From Petrosia ficiformis (taxonomy: Eukaryota; Porifera; Demospongiae; Haplosclerida; Petrosiidae), in the NCBI GenBank assembly GCA_947044365.1, contig OX345637.1, forward strand, positions 9,051,076 to 9,115,075: a stretch of 64,000 bases of DNA. The letters are read 5' to 3'. A program made the translations under genes and the position numbers. Shown here one piece after another: positions 32,305-43,949 of this stretch. Numbering within the stretch: the stretch's first letter is position 1; the number at the start of each line of letters is the position of its first letter. Below the pieces are notes generated by a model, which made no database searches, had not been told where the DNA came from, and worked only from the letters and a program-made list of their open reading frames with translations.

Positions 32305-35300
32305 TTCCACTTGACTGTGAACAGTATTTTGTATAACATAGTAGTTATCAACACAATGAAGATCACTAGTAATGATACTCCACTAGTAATGATACTCCAC
32401 TAATTATGTCTCCGATAATGAAACTGTTTTGCTATCATCACCTGGAAGAAAACAGCATCACCTGTAAGAAAACAGTATTGTATTTGATGAGGTAAAACTT
32501 TCTTTACATTGTACATCAGAATAAGTGAATATCAATCATGGTTTCCACACAGGATTTTTTTGTTAGAAAGGGGAAAGAATTGACCATGCAAAGCACACTG
32601 CTCCTGGGGGAGAGGGTCAAGTTAGGGACAGGAGGATATCCCCCTTCCGCTGTATGAAACCCTGTCAATTTTATCAAATGTTATAATTCTTATAGGTACA
32701 GCATTTCCTATAAGTTCTTATAATTATTGTATTGTTTTAATTATCAACAAATACCAATTTCTTACAACCTTATAAATGCATAATTGTAATTATCTCAACT
32801 ATAATGAATAATTAATGAGATATCAAGACATTTACTATCATTCCATTTTTGACTGAACAATGCTGAGGTGTGTTTATGTTTAATAAATACACAATTTTTA
32901 TTATTTCAAGAACATGAATAATATATCAACACATTTACTATTCAAATTTCTGGACTGCTATGGTATGTATAATTAACAGACCAAACATTTATCCTTAATG
33001 ATAATGTACCTGATGAAATAGAAGTAATTTCAACAAAGACTGATCGATGTACTCCTCATTGAAAGACTAGGAGATGAACTGACGGTACTTAACATACTTG
33101 TAGTAATGGATGCACTCAATATAGTAGCTGTGCTCAAAGTTGTAGCAGATATCAGACACACAGTGGAACTAATTGTATGACTCATACCAATAAATATAAC
33201 TGCTGATTGATCTTCAGGACTAATATATAAAAAAACATTTGGAGTACACATCAGAATATCATTTAGTTTCAAGTCATTTAGTATTAACATTCTATACTCA
33301 TATGAGTGTATTGACTGTTATTGGAATAATTCACTCACAATTTAACCATAATGATTAAATTATTTTGTATCACACAATTTGGTGTAGTATACTGTATAAC
33401 AGTTGATGTTTCAGTTAGATGTGTAATTTGTGAGCCATAAAGGAACTGAGAGAAAAATATATTTTGTATTATGATATCAGTTTTATAGAATAATACTACA
33501 AACTTACCAAAAGATGTTACAATTTTATTACCACTTCCAATAACATTATTAACAGAAATGTCAACAGTATTTCTTATACCCTCAACTGCATAATCACAAA
33601 TACTGAAATCCAGATCGGCTACAAATTCATTATTAATATTCAATGTATAGTTAGTAACAGGTGTTACATTATCATCAGGGTATATCGAAAGGACAGGGCT
33701 ATAAGAAAATGTGATATATTACACACTGCAATACTAGTATACATTAATACAAGTACTCACATTATAACTGATATGAAGTAGAGTATCAGACACATAATAA
33801 TGAAGACATGATTGTACTGATATTAGCGAATCCATTAGGAACTATGAGAGAGAAATAATGTTAACAATAATACAAGGGGCTTTTTTGTTACCATTTCCTG
33901 TAGTAGTACACACAACTAAAGTTTCCATTCCAAATCCCATTGAATTATTACTCCTCACACTTAAAGTGTACACATTGTCAGTTAAATTATCATTTTATTA
34001 TACTAATATCATCAGGTGTTCCAGTGGCACTATAATGTGATATATATTCTCCTCCATTATCACTTGGTGGATTCCATTGTAATACTAATGACTGATAAGT
34101 TATATTAGTACAAGTGAGAAGAAGAGGTGAGGAAGGACGACCTATTAGAAAAATAAACAATGAAATAATATCAACAATAATGACACTACAAATAATGTAT
34201 CATGAGAGAGATATGAATTTTAAGAAGCTTGCAAGTGTAGTATGAAATTTAAGAACGTAACAACTATTAGTGAGTTCTTATTGCATCAGTATACTGTAAA
34301 CTAATGTTTTAACTACATACAGTTAAGATATTCATTAACCATGTAACATGAGACAACACCTCATTGAATGAACCACCAGTTATTATAATTTGTACCAATT
34401 TTTCTGATAGTAAAAACATTTGTTTATGGTATGTCATAGCTTCATACATACATGTACATTATGTTAATACATCATGTCTGAGGCTTTTTAGTTACAAATA
34501 GTATGTAATACAAATATTACCAAATACAGTTCATACTTACTTTTAATAAAGAGTGTACAGTTACTTGACATGTAAACTGCATTCATACACACTACAAGTC
34601 TACAACAGATTCATCCAAATCTGATGTCACTGGAAATGTTAGTGATGCATTTGTAATGTAAGACTCATCATCATAATACTAACAGTTGATACAAAGTTAT
34701 TACGACTAGCATCAGAAGAATCTTCACCATTCATGTTAGTAATGGAAATATTATGTGAAGGAATACTCCATTTAAGGACATTCATTTTAATTCAGCTGCA
34801 GAATTTGTTATCACACAGTAATCTTATCACCAAGATCAGCATGACTATTGTCTCCTTTATCAGTACTACAACACTGTCCACCTGATAGTGTGACTGACAC
34901 TGAACACAAAGCTAGAAATATAGAAAGACATTTAAGTGAATATTCACACTTTCAACATAGCATCAATCAAAGTTTCATGAACAATAAAAATTCATTCAAA
35001 CGTAAATATAATTTATAATTACACATAATACAATTGTTTGTGTACACTATAGAAAATTATATATAGCATGAGAGGTGAAGTTAAGACAATAATAAAATAT
35101 CATTTACTCTCATTGTAGCACTCAGAGTGTGGTCTCCATAATAATACAATAGCAATGCTGTATCTCCACTGAGTGTATTATAACTGACTTATTGTAAGTA
35201 GATGTTAAAAGAGGCATGTTCTATACAGAGTTAATACTAGAAATTATGCAGTCAGAAATTTTGATACATCCACATACCCATCATCCATTAATTATAATTA

Positions 35301-36987
35301 GGTATAATTATATGTGACTAAATTTTCTAAAAGGGAAACTTTCCCACAAAATAATAATTTTGATCGAATTCTCACATTTAATCACTCATCATTCTGGAAT
35401 TTAGTACAAGACGTCAATGAAATTCGATATCTATGAAGCTTGATAATAGGTATCCCTAAATAATAAAATTTGATTCACTCCCTGTATGAAATGGTAAATG
35501 ATAGAATGTAAGTGTTTGGTCAAAATCATTTTGCAAGAAAGTGCCCTTATAATTAGTTAAAACTAGGATGGTACTTACACTAGAAATCTTAGCTGAGTGA
35601 CTATATACACATATGTATGATTACACCTCAATAGTTATTGTAAACATGATAAATTATATAGGTCCTGCAGCTATATATTACTGTAAGCTATAATGACTTC
35701 ATTATTAAAGAATACATTTTTCAGAACCTGTTCTTGGATGTTTTTTTTTTATTTATTGCTTATTAATAATGTTCAGTATATAAATGAGGTATTGCACTTA
35801 CATGGATGGGTTAGACCACAACTTTAATTTCATTCCTACCCCTGTGCTGATTTATATACCACCTGATATCTTGTACAAATTATAAATATTTTTATATAGT
35901 AAAGAGTCAATCATCGAACACCACCCATACTCAGATGCTATAGTGCTCTCTCTACCACTGCAACTCGAATTACTACAGCATAGTAAGAAAGTATACTAAA
36001 TAATATTCCTGCTTAACAAGTTACATACCTTTTTGTAATTAGTACAGAGTTCAATTGGTAATTTTGATAGTCACCAAAAAAATTCTAAAATTATACTTCC
36101 ATTAAACACTGTACTATTTAGTAAAAGGTGTGGTCGATTATTGATTGCTCAAAATGATCCAGATAGTTGAATACAAAAAATCACTCAAGCAATGGTGAGA
36201 GACGAGTTTTGGTTTATGACTAGAGTACATGTTGTTTGCAGTAGATGGTACAGTAGCCATTTATTCCTAGCAGTTCTATAAGACGTATAGATAGCTATTC
36301 GTAAGTATATTAATTTCTCTGATTATAGGTATGGAACATTGATTAATTATTGTACTCATTCATGTGTTATACTTGTTCATGCTTGAATTGTGTTGGTAGA
36401 GTGTTCTGGATAGTGGTATCACCCTACACTTGTTATTATTATAGATGAATGTTCTAGACTATACCCATGTTAGGAGTTTTCTAGAATGATCTCTATATTT
36501 TCACTATATAAGTAACTTGTGTATCTGTGTATTTTATTCTATTGGTTGGTAATAAAGACATTTGTAAATACTACAATAGGTGTGTCCGAATTTCATTTTT
36601 GCAAGCTTAAAACTCCAAGACCAAGCAAGTGATCATCGTGAAACTTGTTATGCAGGGATATTACTTAGTACATTGGAGTAGTAGAGAGAGCACTATAGCA
36701 TCCAAGTATAGGTGGTGTCCGATAATTGACTCTTTACTCTACCTCCATCAATTAATTTTGTTTTCTGTTAATTAATTAGATCCACTTAGAGTAGGCCTAA
36801 TAAGGATTCTTTCTACCAAGACCCAAGCTGTTTAAGTGGGTATGTAACTATGTATGCAAGTGGTCTGGTGAACCAGCCTCTCCCATAAACAAATTAGCAT
36901 AAATTATAATAACACTCATAACATTGTGTTTAACATACCTCTTTCTCCATGAAACAGCAAATATATCAACAGCAATCTAACACAATC
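32305..36987 (-). pseudogene. Ig/FN3 receptor pseudogene, minus strand, unit 2
   Basis: Exons right to left. The signal-like exon (36,987-36,939) still reads V-R-L-L-L-I-Y-L-L-F-H-G-E-R, but the start codon has become GAT and an upstream in-frame TGA is present. The Ig-like exon is 34,899-34,541. An FN3-like LQWNPPSDNGGEYI with RSNNSMGFGMETL follows at about 34,075-33,880. The second FN3-like exon is 33,698-33,508, with phases 2 in and 1 out, starting PVLSIYPDDNVTPVTNY and better preserved than in unit 1. A Ser/Thr stalk lies at 33,230-33,035, and a TM exon ends at 32,305 with the 17-bp internal duplication. The same GTG-TGA break occurs in the Ig exon. An LTR-like insertion (36,331-36,575) lies in the first intron. 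Confidence 0.65.
36331..36575 (+). mobile_element. Probable solo LTR, unit 2 only
   Basis: 245 bp flanked by the 6-bp direct repeat ATAGGT (36,325-36,330; 36,576-36,581). Units 1 and 3 have the uninterrupted ATACGTGTGT site (near 14,625 and 59,080). The element ends TACTACA and begins (A)TGGAACATTG, close to the TG...CA rule. Inside, TATATAAG at 36,505-36,512 and AATAAA at 36,551-36,556 are spaced like an LTR promoter and poly(A) signal. No coding sequence or second LTR is seen, so it is a solo LTR of an unidentified retroelement. Confidence 0.65.
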
Positions 36988-37120
36988 TAATACAATTCTT
37001 CATTTCCATTTCCAAACACATGTAAACACTCACATTGTGGGAGGGGGTAACTCAGATGCCGGAATATCGTATCAGAGCCCCACCCATGTACTTTTAATCG
37101 ATCGACTGGACTGGGAGATA
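36988..37120. promoter_or_regulatory. Putative bidirectional promoter, unit 2
   Basis: Same arrangement as unit 1: 133 bp between the signal-exon ends of the divergent paralogues, with conserved TATCGTATCAGAGCCCCACC and TTTTAATCGATCGACTGGAC. Function inferred from geometry. Confidence 0.4.
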
Positions 37121-38166
37121 ATGTATTTTCAACTATTATTGATGTATTTGCTGTTTCAAGGACAAATTAGTATGTTGAACAATGTCAGTCAATCATTTGC
37201 TGTCATAAAGATATGGTACAACCCTTGAAAAAAAAAACCAACCAGAAACTTGAGGAGACAGGTAAGTAAAAATGGGGGGGCTGAAGACTGTCTGTTGAGG
37301 TATATGCAAGGAAGTGCAGGCATGCTTCCTTGCTGTGTGCCCTCTTAGAGGGGTCTGGGGGGATGCCTCACCAGGAAAATGTTTAATTTGGATTCTCTGA
37401 GATTGCTTCGAGTGCAATCTGAGAGGTAAAATCAGTACACTATAATTATTTAGCTACAAAATCTGCATTGGGGGGCTGAGCCCTTCAATGCAATTAATGC
37501 AGATTTTTTGGGGGGTGGGCTAGAGCCTCCTCTGCTCCCCCTGTTTTCCCCTCCCCTAAAATTTAAATATCACATACTCTTCACTTGACCCCATCATTAT
37601 TGTTATAATTGGGTATATTATAATTATATATATATATATATATATATATACTTTTTGTTTTGTCTTTTTTGAGTTATACTGGAAATTCTATAACCATGCT
37701 CTTTAGTACCATGAAATTATACACTACAATTAATGAGTTAAACTGATACTGGGAGTTTTTTGCATTATGGTATATTATTTAGATATACCATAATATAAAC
37801 TGTCTGATCAAAGTATGAAGATAAAAAATTGTAAATTTATTTATTCTAGCTTAAGCTGTGTTTAATCACACTATCAGGTGGACAGTATTGTAGTACTGAT
37901 AGAGGAGACGCTACTTATGCTGATCCTGGTGATAACATTACTGTGTGGTAAAGATTCTGCAGCTGAATTTAATGAATGTTCTTAAATGGATTTACATAAC
38001 ATTTCCATTACTAACATGAATGGTGAAGATACTTCTGATGTTAGTCGTAATAACTTTGTATCAACTGTTACAAATGCATCACTAACATTTCCAGCCACAT
38101 CAGAATCTGTTGTAGTGTGTATGAATGCAGTTTACATGTCAAGTAACTGTACACTCTTTATTAAAC
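37121..38166 (+). pseudogene. Ig-like receptor pseudogene, plus strand, unit 2
   Basis: The signal exon 37,121-37,169 is intact: MYFQLLLMYLLFQGQI, phase-1 donor GTATGT, 49 bases as in the minus paralogue. The Ig-like exon (about 37,863-38,166, donor GTAAGT) has lost the acceptor CAG, breaks at GTG-TGG-TAA, and lacks part of the C-D region. NISITNMNGEDTSDV, SLTFPATSES, VCMNAVYMSSNC are recognisable. No later exons on this strand. Confidence 0.65.
37237..37530. repeat. G-rich interspersed repeat, unit 2
   Basis: Contains G7 (near 37,275), AGGGGTCTGGGGGGATGCCT, GAGATTGCTTCGAGTGCAAT and a self-complementary TCTGCATTGGGGGGCTGAG / CTTCAATGCAATTAATGCAG. Present in unit 3 (59,727-60,020). In unit 1 most of it is deleted (only TGCAGATTTTATGGGAGCTA remains near 15,354). 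The apparent 74-residue minus ORF is non-coding repeat. Confidence 0.6.
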
Positions 38167-38768
38167 GTAAGTATCAACTATATTTTGAAATATTATTTGT
38201 AATTAAAAAGCCTCAGACATGATGTAATGTATGTATGAAGCTATGGCATACCATAAACACATGTTTTTAAGTTTACTGTAAATACTCTAAGAATTCGATT
38301 AATGAATGCTTAATGAATTACTTGCAGTACACAGTATACTAATGCAGTGTTTCCCCAGGTTAAATATTAATGGTATATCGATAAAATATTGGCAATATTA
38401 CTTTAGAATATTACTTTCTAATAATTTCATTGCCGAATTATTAGAGTTATTTATTTACGAATTATTCAAAAGAATTGAATTAGAGTTGCTAATTATTAGA
38501 ATGTTGAAGGTATTATTATAGGTAGTATCATTGTTTATTATTAATTTAGATTGTTTACTTTTCTAATCTTCACACCTGTGTACTAACTAATATAACATCA
38601 GGTATTAAAAGCTTATTGCATTAAGTATGCCTTATTGTACACTTTGCTCACCTCTACCAGTATAGCTGTTAAAGTATGAAACAAATATTACTGACTAGTT
38701 AATACCGACCATTCATTATGATTGACTTATTGTAAGTAATGTTAGAAGAGGCTGCAACCACACACAAT

Positions 38769-39239
38769 TAAGGATGTGCGATAATATCGATATAGCGATA
38801 TTTTCATCACTAAAGTAAATATCGTGATAAGCGATATCAGAAATCTATATCGCGATATAATTATAATATTAATTATTATTAATTTAAAAAATTATTATTG
38901 CTTGACACATGCATTCATGCATGCGCAGTTCAGTTTGTGCACAGATGGCTAGGCTAGCAAGGAAGTTGTAGGATAGCATGATTCGTTGGCTCCACTTGTA
39001 GGAGCCAAAAGCAAGATCTGGCAGTTATTCAGATTCAAGGTCGATGCTCTAACTAAACAGCAAAGAGGTAATTTGTCTTTTGTGTAAGGGGGATTTGCTT
39101 TACAGTGGCAACATGACTAATCTCCTTTATGATTTGTGGATTTGCTACATGGAAGAACACAAAGCTTTAAAGTATCGCAACTATCGTGATAAACTTTATA
39201 TGATAATTGGACAGAAAATTTTGATGATACACATCCTTA
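38769..39239 (+). mobile_element. Non-autonomous hAT element with BED-finger relic, unit 2
   Basis: Same 471 bp and same CACACAAT duplication (38,761-38,768; 39,240-39,247) as 16,841-17,311, with very few differences. It sits at the point where unit 2 changes from resembling unit 3 to resembling unit 1. Confidence 0.85.
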
Positions 39240-39829
39240 CACACAATCAATATCAGTAATACCAAAAATTATATATAGTGATGCATCCACACCCACATAA
39301 AACATTAAAATCTCATACTAGTAAATACTGACCATTTATGACTTATTGTAAGCAGGTGTTAGAAGAGGCTGTAACCATACACAATCAATATCAGTAATAC
39401 CATATACGTACAGTCAGAAGTTGAGATGCATCCACACCCACTTAATACTCTCATAATTCATAATAATTACTATAATTATATAACTACGATACTAAGTTAT
39501 AATTATGTGAGTATATAATTACGTCAGTTTATATGGTTACAGACTGACATGCCTCTTCTGATACCTGCTTACAAAAAGTCAGTTAATATATCATAATAAA
39601 TTAATGGTCAGTTTTAACTATCGGGTAATATTTGTTTCATACTGGAATATTATATATTTTGTGATATAAAAACTTCATACATGATTAATTTTGATAATGT
39701 AGTTGTGATAAATGCAATGCAGTAAGAACTCACTAATAGTTTTTATTAATAAAGTTAAATTTCATAATGCTACTTATCTCACCCATGTAATATTATATAA
39801 ATTTAAAATATTGACGAGATCAAATGGAC

Positions 39830-41190
39830 AAATAATTAACTTAGTTTTAACCCTTAGAGGACTAAGCTTGTTTTTGGAAATTCTTCCCATTTCCAACACT
39901 GGCATCTCTGTTGCAAATATCTTGGCCATCGTTCACTTTTGTTAAACTAAATGTAACTCTGATTCCAATTAGTAATGTAATTTATAATGAGCCACCAATG
40001 TTCGTAGTTTTCACAAAATATTGCATACACACAACTTGAACACACACAGACTTAGACACACAGGCACACAGTCACACACAATATTGGGGTTCTACAATTG
40101 TTCTGAATTTTACCTGATAACTGACACAAATTTGGCTATAATTCATTCATAACTGGTATGACGGTTGACAGTTGTGTGTTGTTATGTCGTAACTTAATAA
40201 ATGATATGGACTATACCTATACAGTATACACCACAACCATCCCTAATCACATGATGATGGATTACTCTATTATTATGTATTTTTCTGTCATAATTGGTAA
40301 TGACTGTTGTATATATGGGATCTAGCATAGTATGATATAAAACCGCGTGTGTGTTGACATATTCCAGTCTGCTATACTCTGTGAGGCAAGAGTGTCATCT
40401 TTTTTGGATCAAAATTACTCAACTGATTTAGTCTCATTTAGTGACTACAATATTATAACAGCAATACAAATGTGAGTTACTTCAGAATTAAAACATGTTT
40501 TAATTACTCAATATCAAATGGACAAATATTTAAGTTAGTTTTAACCCTTAGAGCACTGAGCTTGTTCTTGAAAGTTCTTCCCATTTTTAACACTGGCGTC
40601 TCTGTTGCAAATATCTTGGCCATTGTTCACTTATGTTAAACTAAATGTAACTTGATCTGAATGATTATAATTCCAATGAGTAATGTAATTTATAATGAGC
40701 CACCAATGTTCGTAGTTTTCACATAATATTGCATACACACAACTTGAACACACACAGACTTAGACACACAGGCACACAGACACACACATTATTGGGGTTC
40801 TACAATCGTTCTGAATTTTAGATTTCACCTGATAACTGACACAAATCTGGCTATAATTCATTCATAACTGGTATGATGGTTGACGATTGTGTGTTGTTAT
40901 GTCGTAACTTAATAAATGATATGGACTGTACCTAATACAGTATATACCACAACCATCCTAGATCACATGATATTCTAATATTATGGATTTGTATGTTGCC
41001 ATAATTGATATAAATGTTGTATATATACGGTATTCCACTCACAGTAGCTATAAAAATGTACGTATTATATATTCCACTGAGTCTGCTAGCTCTTATGCAA
41101 GAGATTGTCACCTTTTTGCATCAAAATTGCTCAACTGAATTACTCTCCTTTAGTGACTGCAATATTACAACAGCAACCCAAATGTGAGTT
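39830..41190. repeat. ~690-bp direct duplication in unit 2 tail
   Basis: Two copies with an offset of about 694 bp, each starting near TTAGTTTTAACCCTTAGAG (39,841 and 40,535). Each holds CCACCAATGTTCGTAGTTTT, a CA-rich stretch and CATATTCCAGTCTGCTA or the related TATTCCACTGAGTCTGCTA. Unit 3 has two (62,025; 62,660) and unit 1 has one. Short ORFs (for example 39,712-39,945) show no domain. No gene is supported. Confidence 0.75.
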
Positions 41191-41699
41191 ACTTAAAACT
41201 CTGTAACTTGTTTGCAGAGTCAATATACATCATTTAGATAGTTATAATTCTATAATAACATGAATGAATAATTCATAGCTGTAGCAATCAAATACAGTTC
41301 CCACAACATGTTATTAATGTTGCAATGACATTTCTGTTACTGCAGATCTGCAAAATTACTACATGTATAAATTATTAATTGGCTGTATAGATTCCTATGA
41401 CCAATTAAGTTAGCTTAATTAATGTAATTTGTAAAACTACAAAATATAATAAGTATTTATATAGGGTATTTAAATTAATCATTTGTTAGCTTGATTTTGA
41501 GGCTCTTCCAGCACTCTTCATTAATAAATTACCTTTAATTTGATAGACATTTACAATGTGATAAGGAAAATTGTATTAGTGTGGCCATCACATCATCAAC
41601 CAACCTATTGCTATTACAGTCTTAAATATGATCATAATGTGTGTTGTTGGTATGGTAACTGTTCTGTTGTTATTAAAGTATCTTCACATTCATTATATA

Positions 41700-42236
41700 C
41701 CGTATATCGGGAAATTTACGTGTTGCTGAATATTCGCGAAACGGATGATTACAAAGATTTCGGGAAAATTTTTTTGGCGATTTGGCGTTATTGCACGTGA
41801 GAAGAGTGAAACTGTGAAACAGTATGGAAGAAGAGCTGGATTACTCTGTAGAGTCTTGTCTTCGTGGTTACGATGTGTACAAGGAAGTTTGGACTCCCAA
41901 TCGGCAAGAAACACTAGAGTGCTCCAGAGAAGAAGGAAACATACACGATCCATACGCTGTGGCGGTCACAAATACTGGATCGATTGTCGTTGGCCATGTG
42001 CCACGAACTATATCCGCTCTTTGCAGTATTTTCATTTTGAGAGGAAGTAGAATTACTTGTCAAATAACTGGAGATTGAAGTTGTGACATGACAGACGTAA
42101 ACACGTTGTTGTGAGACAGAAGCCACACCCACACTAACCAGCTTTAAATTTAATTCAGCGAAAGAAATTTTCGCGTATTGACATAAATCGCGAAATTCGC
42201 AAAAATTAAGCAACGCGTAAATTTCCCGATATACGA
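41700..42236 (+). mobile_element. 537-bp TA-inserted element carrying a HIRAN ORF, unit 2
   Basis: Same length, ends and TA duplication (41,698-41,699; 42,237-42,238) as the unit 1 copy; the right end reads AAATTTCCCGATATACG, a slightly better inverted-repeat match. Confidence 0.92.
41824..42078 (+). CDS. HIRAN-domain protein, 84 aa, inside 537-bp element (unit 2)
   Basis: Intact ORF differing from the unit 1 ORF at about three residues (for example DPYAVAV and NTGSIVVGHVP here, which match the HIRAN consensus better). No frameshift or stop in either copy. Beginning MEEELDYSVESCLRGYDVYK, it lacks the DLPQGG segment and the Ulp1 module of the larger protein. It is presumably nuclear and nucleic-acid binding, but this is inferred from the HIRAN family only. 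Confidence 0.85.
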   Translation: MEEELDYSVESCLRGYDVYKEVWTPNRQETLECSREEGNIHDPYAVAVTNTGSIVVGHVPRTISALCSIFILRGSRITCQITGD

Positions 42237-42351
42237 TAGTACATGTATAGTTTAATATTATAAGTTTAATACATGATTATACTGTAACTCAATAATTTGT
42301 ATGTAATATAGTGTATAGTTTAATATCATAAGGTTAATACATGATTATACT

Positions 42352-42515
42352 CATGGGTGTGGAAACATTAAACCAACTGCCAGACATTTTGACCTATTTT
42401 CACCACTCTTGTCCTGTTCCCCATATACTTTGTATACAGTTTAGTTTCAATTTACTGGACATTCACTAGATTTATTGGACAATGTCCTGCATGACTGGCT
42501 GTTTCCACACCACTG
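42352..42515. mobile_element. 164-bp hAT MITE, unit 2 tail copy
   Basis: Same site, length and ATTATACT duplication as 19,797-19,960. Confidence 0.92.
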
Positions 42516-42570
42516 ATTATACTGTAACTCAATAATGTATATGTATTATAGTGTCTATTCTCTAAATACA

Positions 42571-43370
42571 GATAATATTATGAAGATAGCTTTCATACTA
42601 TGTATGATGGTAGTACTTATCACACTGTATAATAACAGTCAGGAAGATTTAACACTACTAGGTATGATTGTTACATTAACATTACTCATTATATTATATG
42701 ATAATAGTGGGGAACATTACCTTCAATCCTATGAATGTGATATGCATGTGATATACATGTGATATTTAGTATAATATTATACCTTTACTAATTAATCAGA
42801 TAATAATTATGTTAGGAATGATTGTTATATTAATGGCAATCAGGGCATCATTGTACATTAACAGTCAGGAGGACTGTCACAACATCAACAAGCAGATAAA
42901 ATTTATGATTGTTATATTATCAATGATCATTGCCAACAGTCAGGAAGTCAGGTTAGGTTTCATATTAAAGTCTGTTCACATTCACAATGACCTCAAAATT
43001 ATATTGTGATGACTTTACATGTATATGTAATATAGTGTATAATTAATATCATAAATTAATACATGATTATACTGTAACTCAATAATGAAGCAATGGATTA
43101 AAATTTGACATCACAAAAAAAAACAGGAAGGATAATCATATGAAAATGGTGAAGATAAAAACATTGCTGGTCCTTCCAAACTAAAGTTATGAACAGTTTT
43201 CTGAGGTCATGGTGAATGTGAATAATCTCTGCATATCATCACTATATTAACAACACACTTATCATATTGCATATTAATAGTTCAGAAGATCACTACACAC
43301 ATCCTATTGAAGCCCAGGATGATGGCACAAATGGATTGCTAATTATTCCTAAACAACCCAAAAGACATTG
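42571..43370 (+). repeat. Degenerate hydrophobic/NSQED repeats, unit 2
   Basis: Paralogue of 20,025-20,804 with the same motifs (LYNNSQED, LYDNSGEH, LYINSQED, IIANSQEV). The last block has more damage. A third, deleted version is at 63,440-63,780 in unit 3. No full gene supported. Confidence 0.4.
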
Positions 43371-43430
43371 AACAACAAGTACTAAATACACTACACATTC
43401 ATTCTGTTATAGTATTATATATTACTTGTT

Positions 43431-43949
43431 ATGGCCCGTAGGGCCATCCCTATAATTGCTTTCCACGGGGTTTAATGTATATATATATATATATATATAT
43501 ATATTCTTGTGTCACTTGCGCGACTATGCGTTGTATACGTAGTTAAGGAAGTTGCGTCATTCCCGGGGGGCTCGGTCAATTAATGGGCGTGGCGCGTAAA
43601 AGAACGCGCGTTTGAGCTACAGACCAGCCAGGAAGATTCAGAATGGATGTAAAACTGCTAATAACTGTTGTATATAGCAGAGAAACAGTATAGATATTAT
43701 GCAAGAATCTTTAACAAGTAAGTATGATAAGTTGTTGAGTTTCAGACACGAGGAAGTCATCATTTAGAACCTTGAAGGAGTACCTCAGTCAGTTCATCAG
43801 ACATCTGTGTATTTAGACTGCAATTAGGCTTACACTTACGTCTTCAGGCCCCAGGAGTACACAGAAAGGTAAAGACACTAGTGCCATCAGCAATGCTTAA
43901 TACATAGTCATCACAAAGCAAATATAGGGATGTTTTTTTCTCTATATAT
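43431..43949. mobile_element. Unit-2-specific ~520-bp insertion with GC-rich core
   Basis: Unit 1 reads ATTACTTGTTTG straight through at 20,855-20,866, and unit 3 does the same near 63,835. Here the site is split, with CTTGTT repeated on both sides. Left end GGCCATCCCTATAATTGCTTT and the complement of the right end (CATCCCTATATTTGCTTT) are inverted repeats. The left edge has a GGCCCGTAGGGCC palindrome, followed by (TA)n and a GC-rich core (CCCGGGGGGCTCGG, GGGCGTGGCGCG, GAACGCGCG, about 43,560-43,615), unlike its surroundings. No ORF is recognised. Probably a DNA transposon derivative or a SINE-like element. Confidence 0.55.

Noticed and set aside
37193..37417. 74-residue minus ORF conserved in units 2 and 3
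   Set aside because: Lies in a G-rich interspersed repeat; conservation is due to recent duplication, with no domain or splice context.
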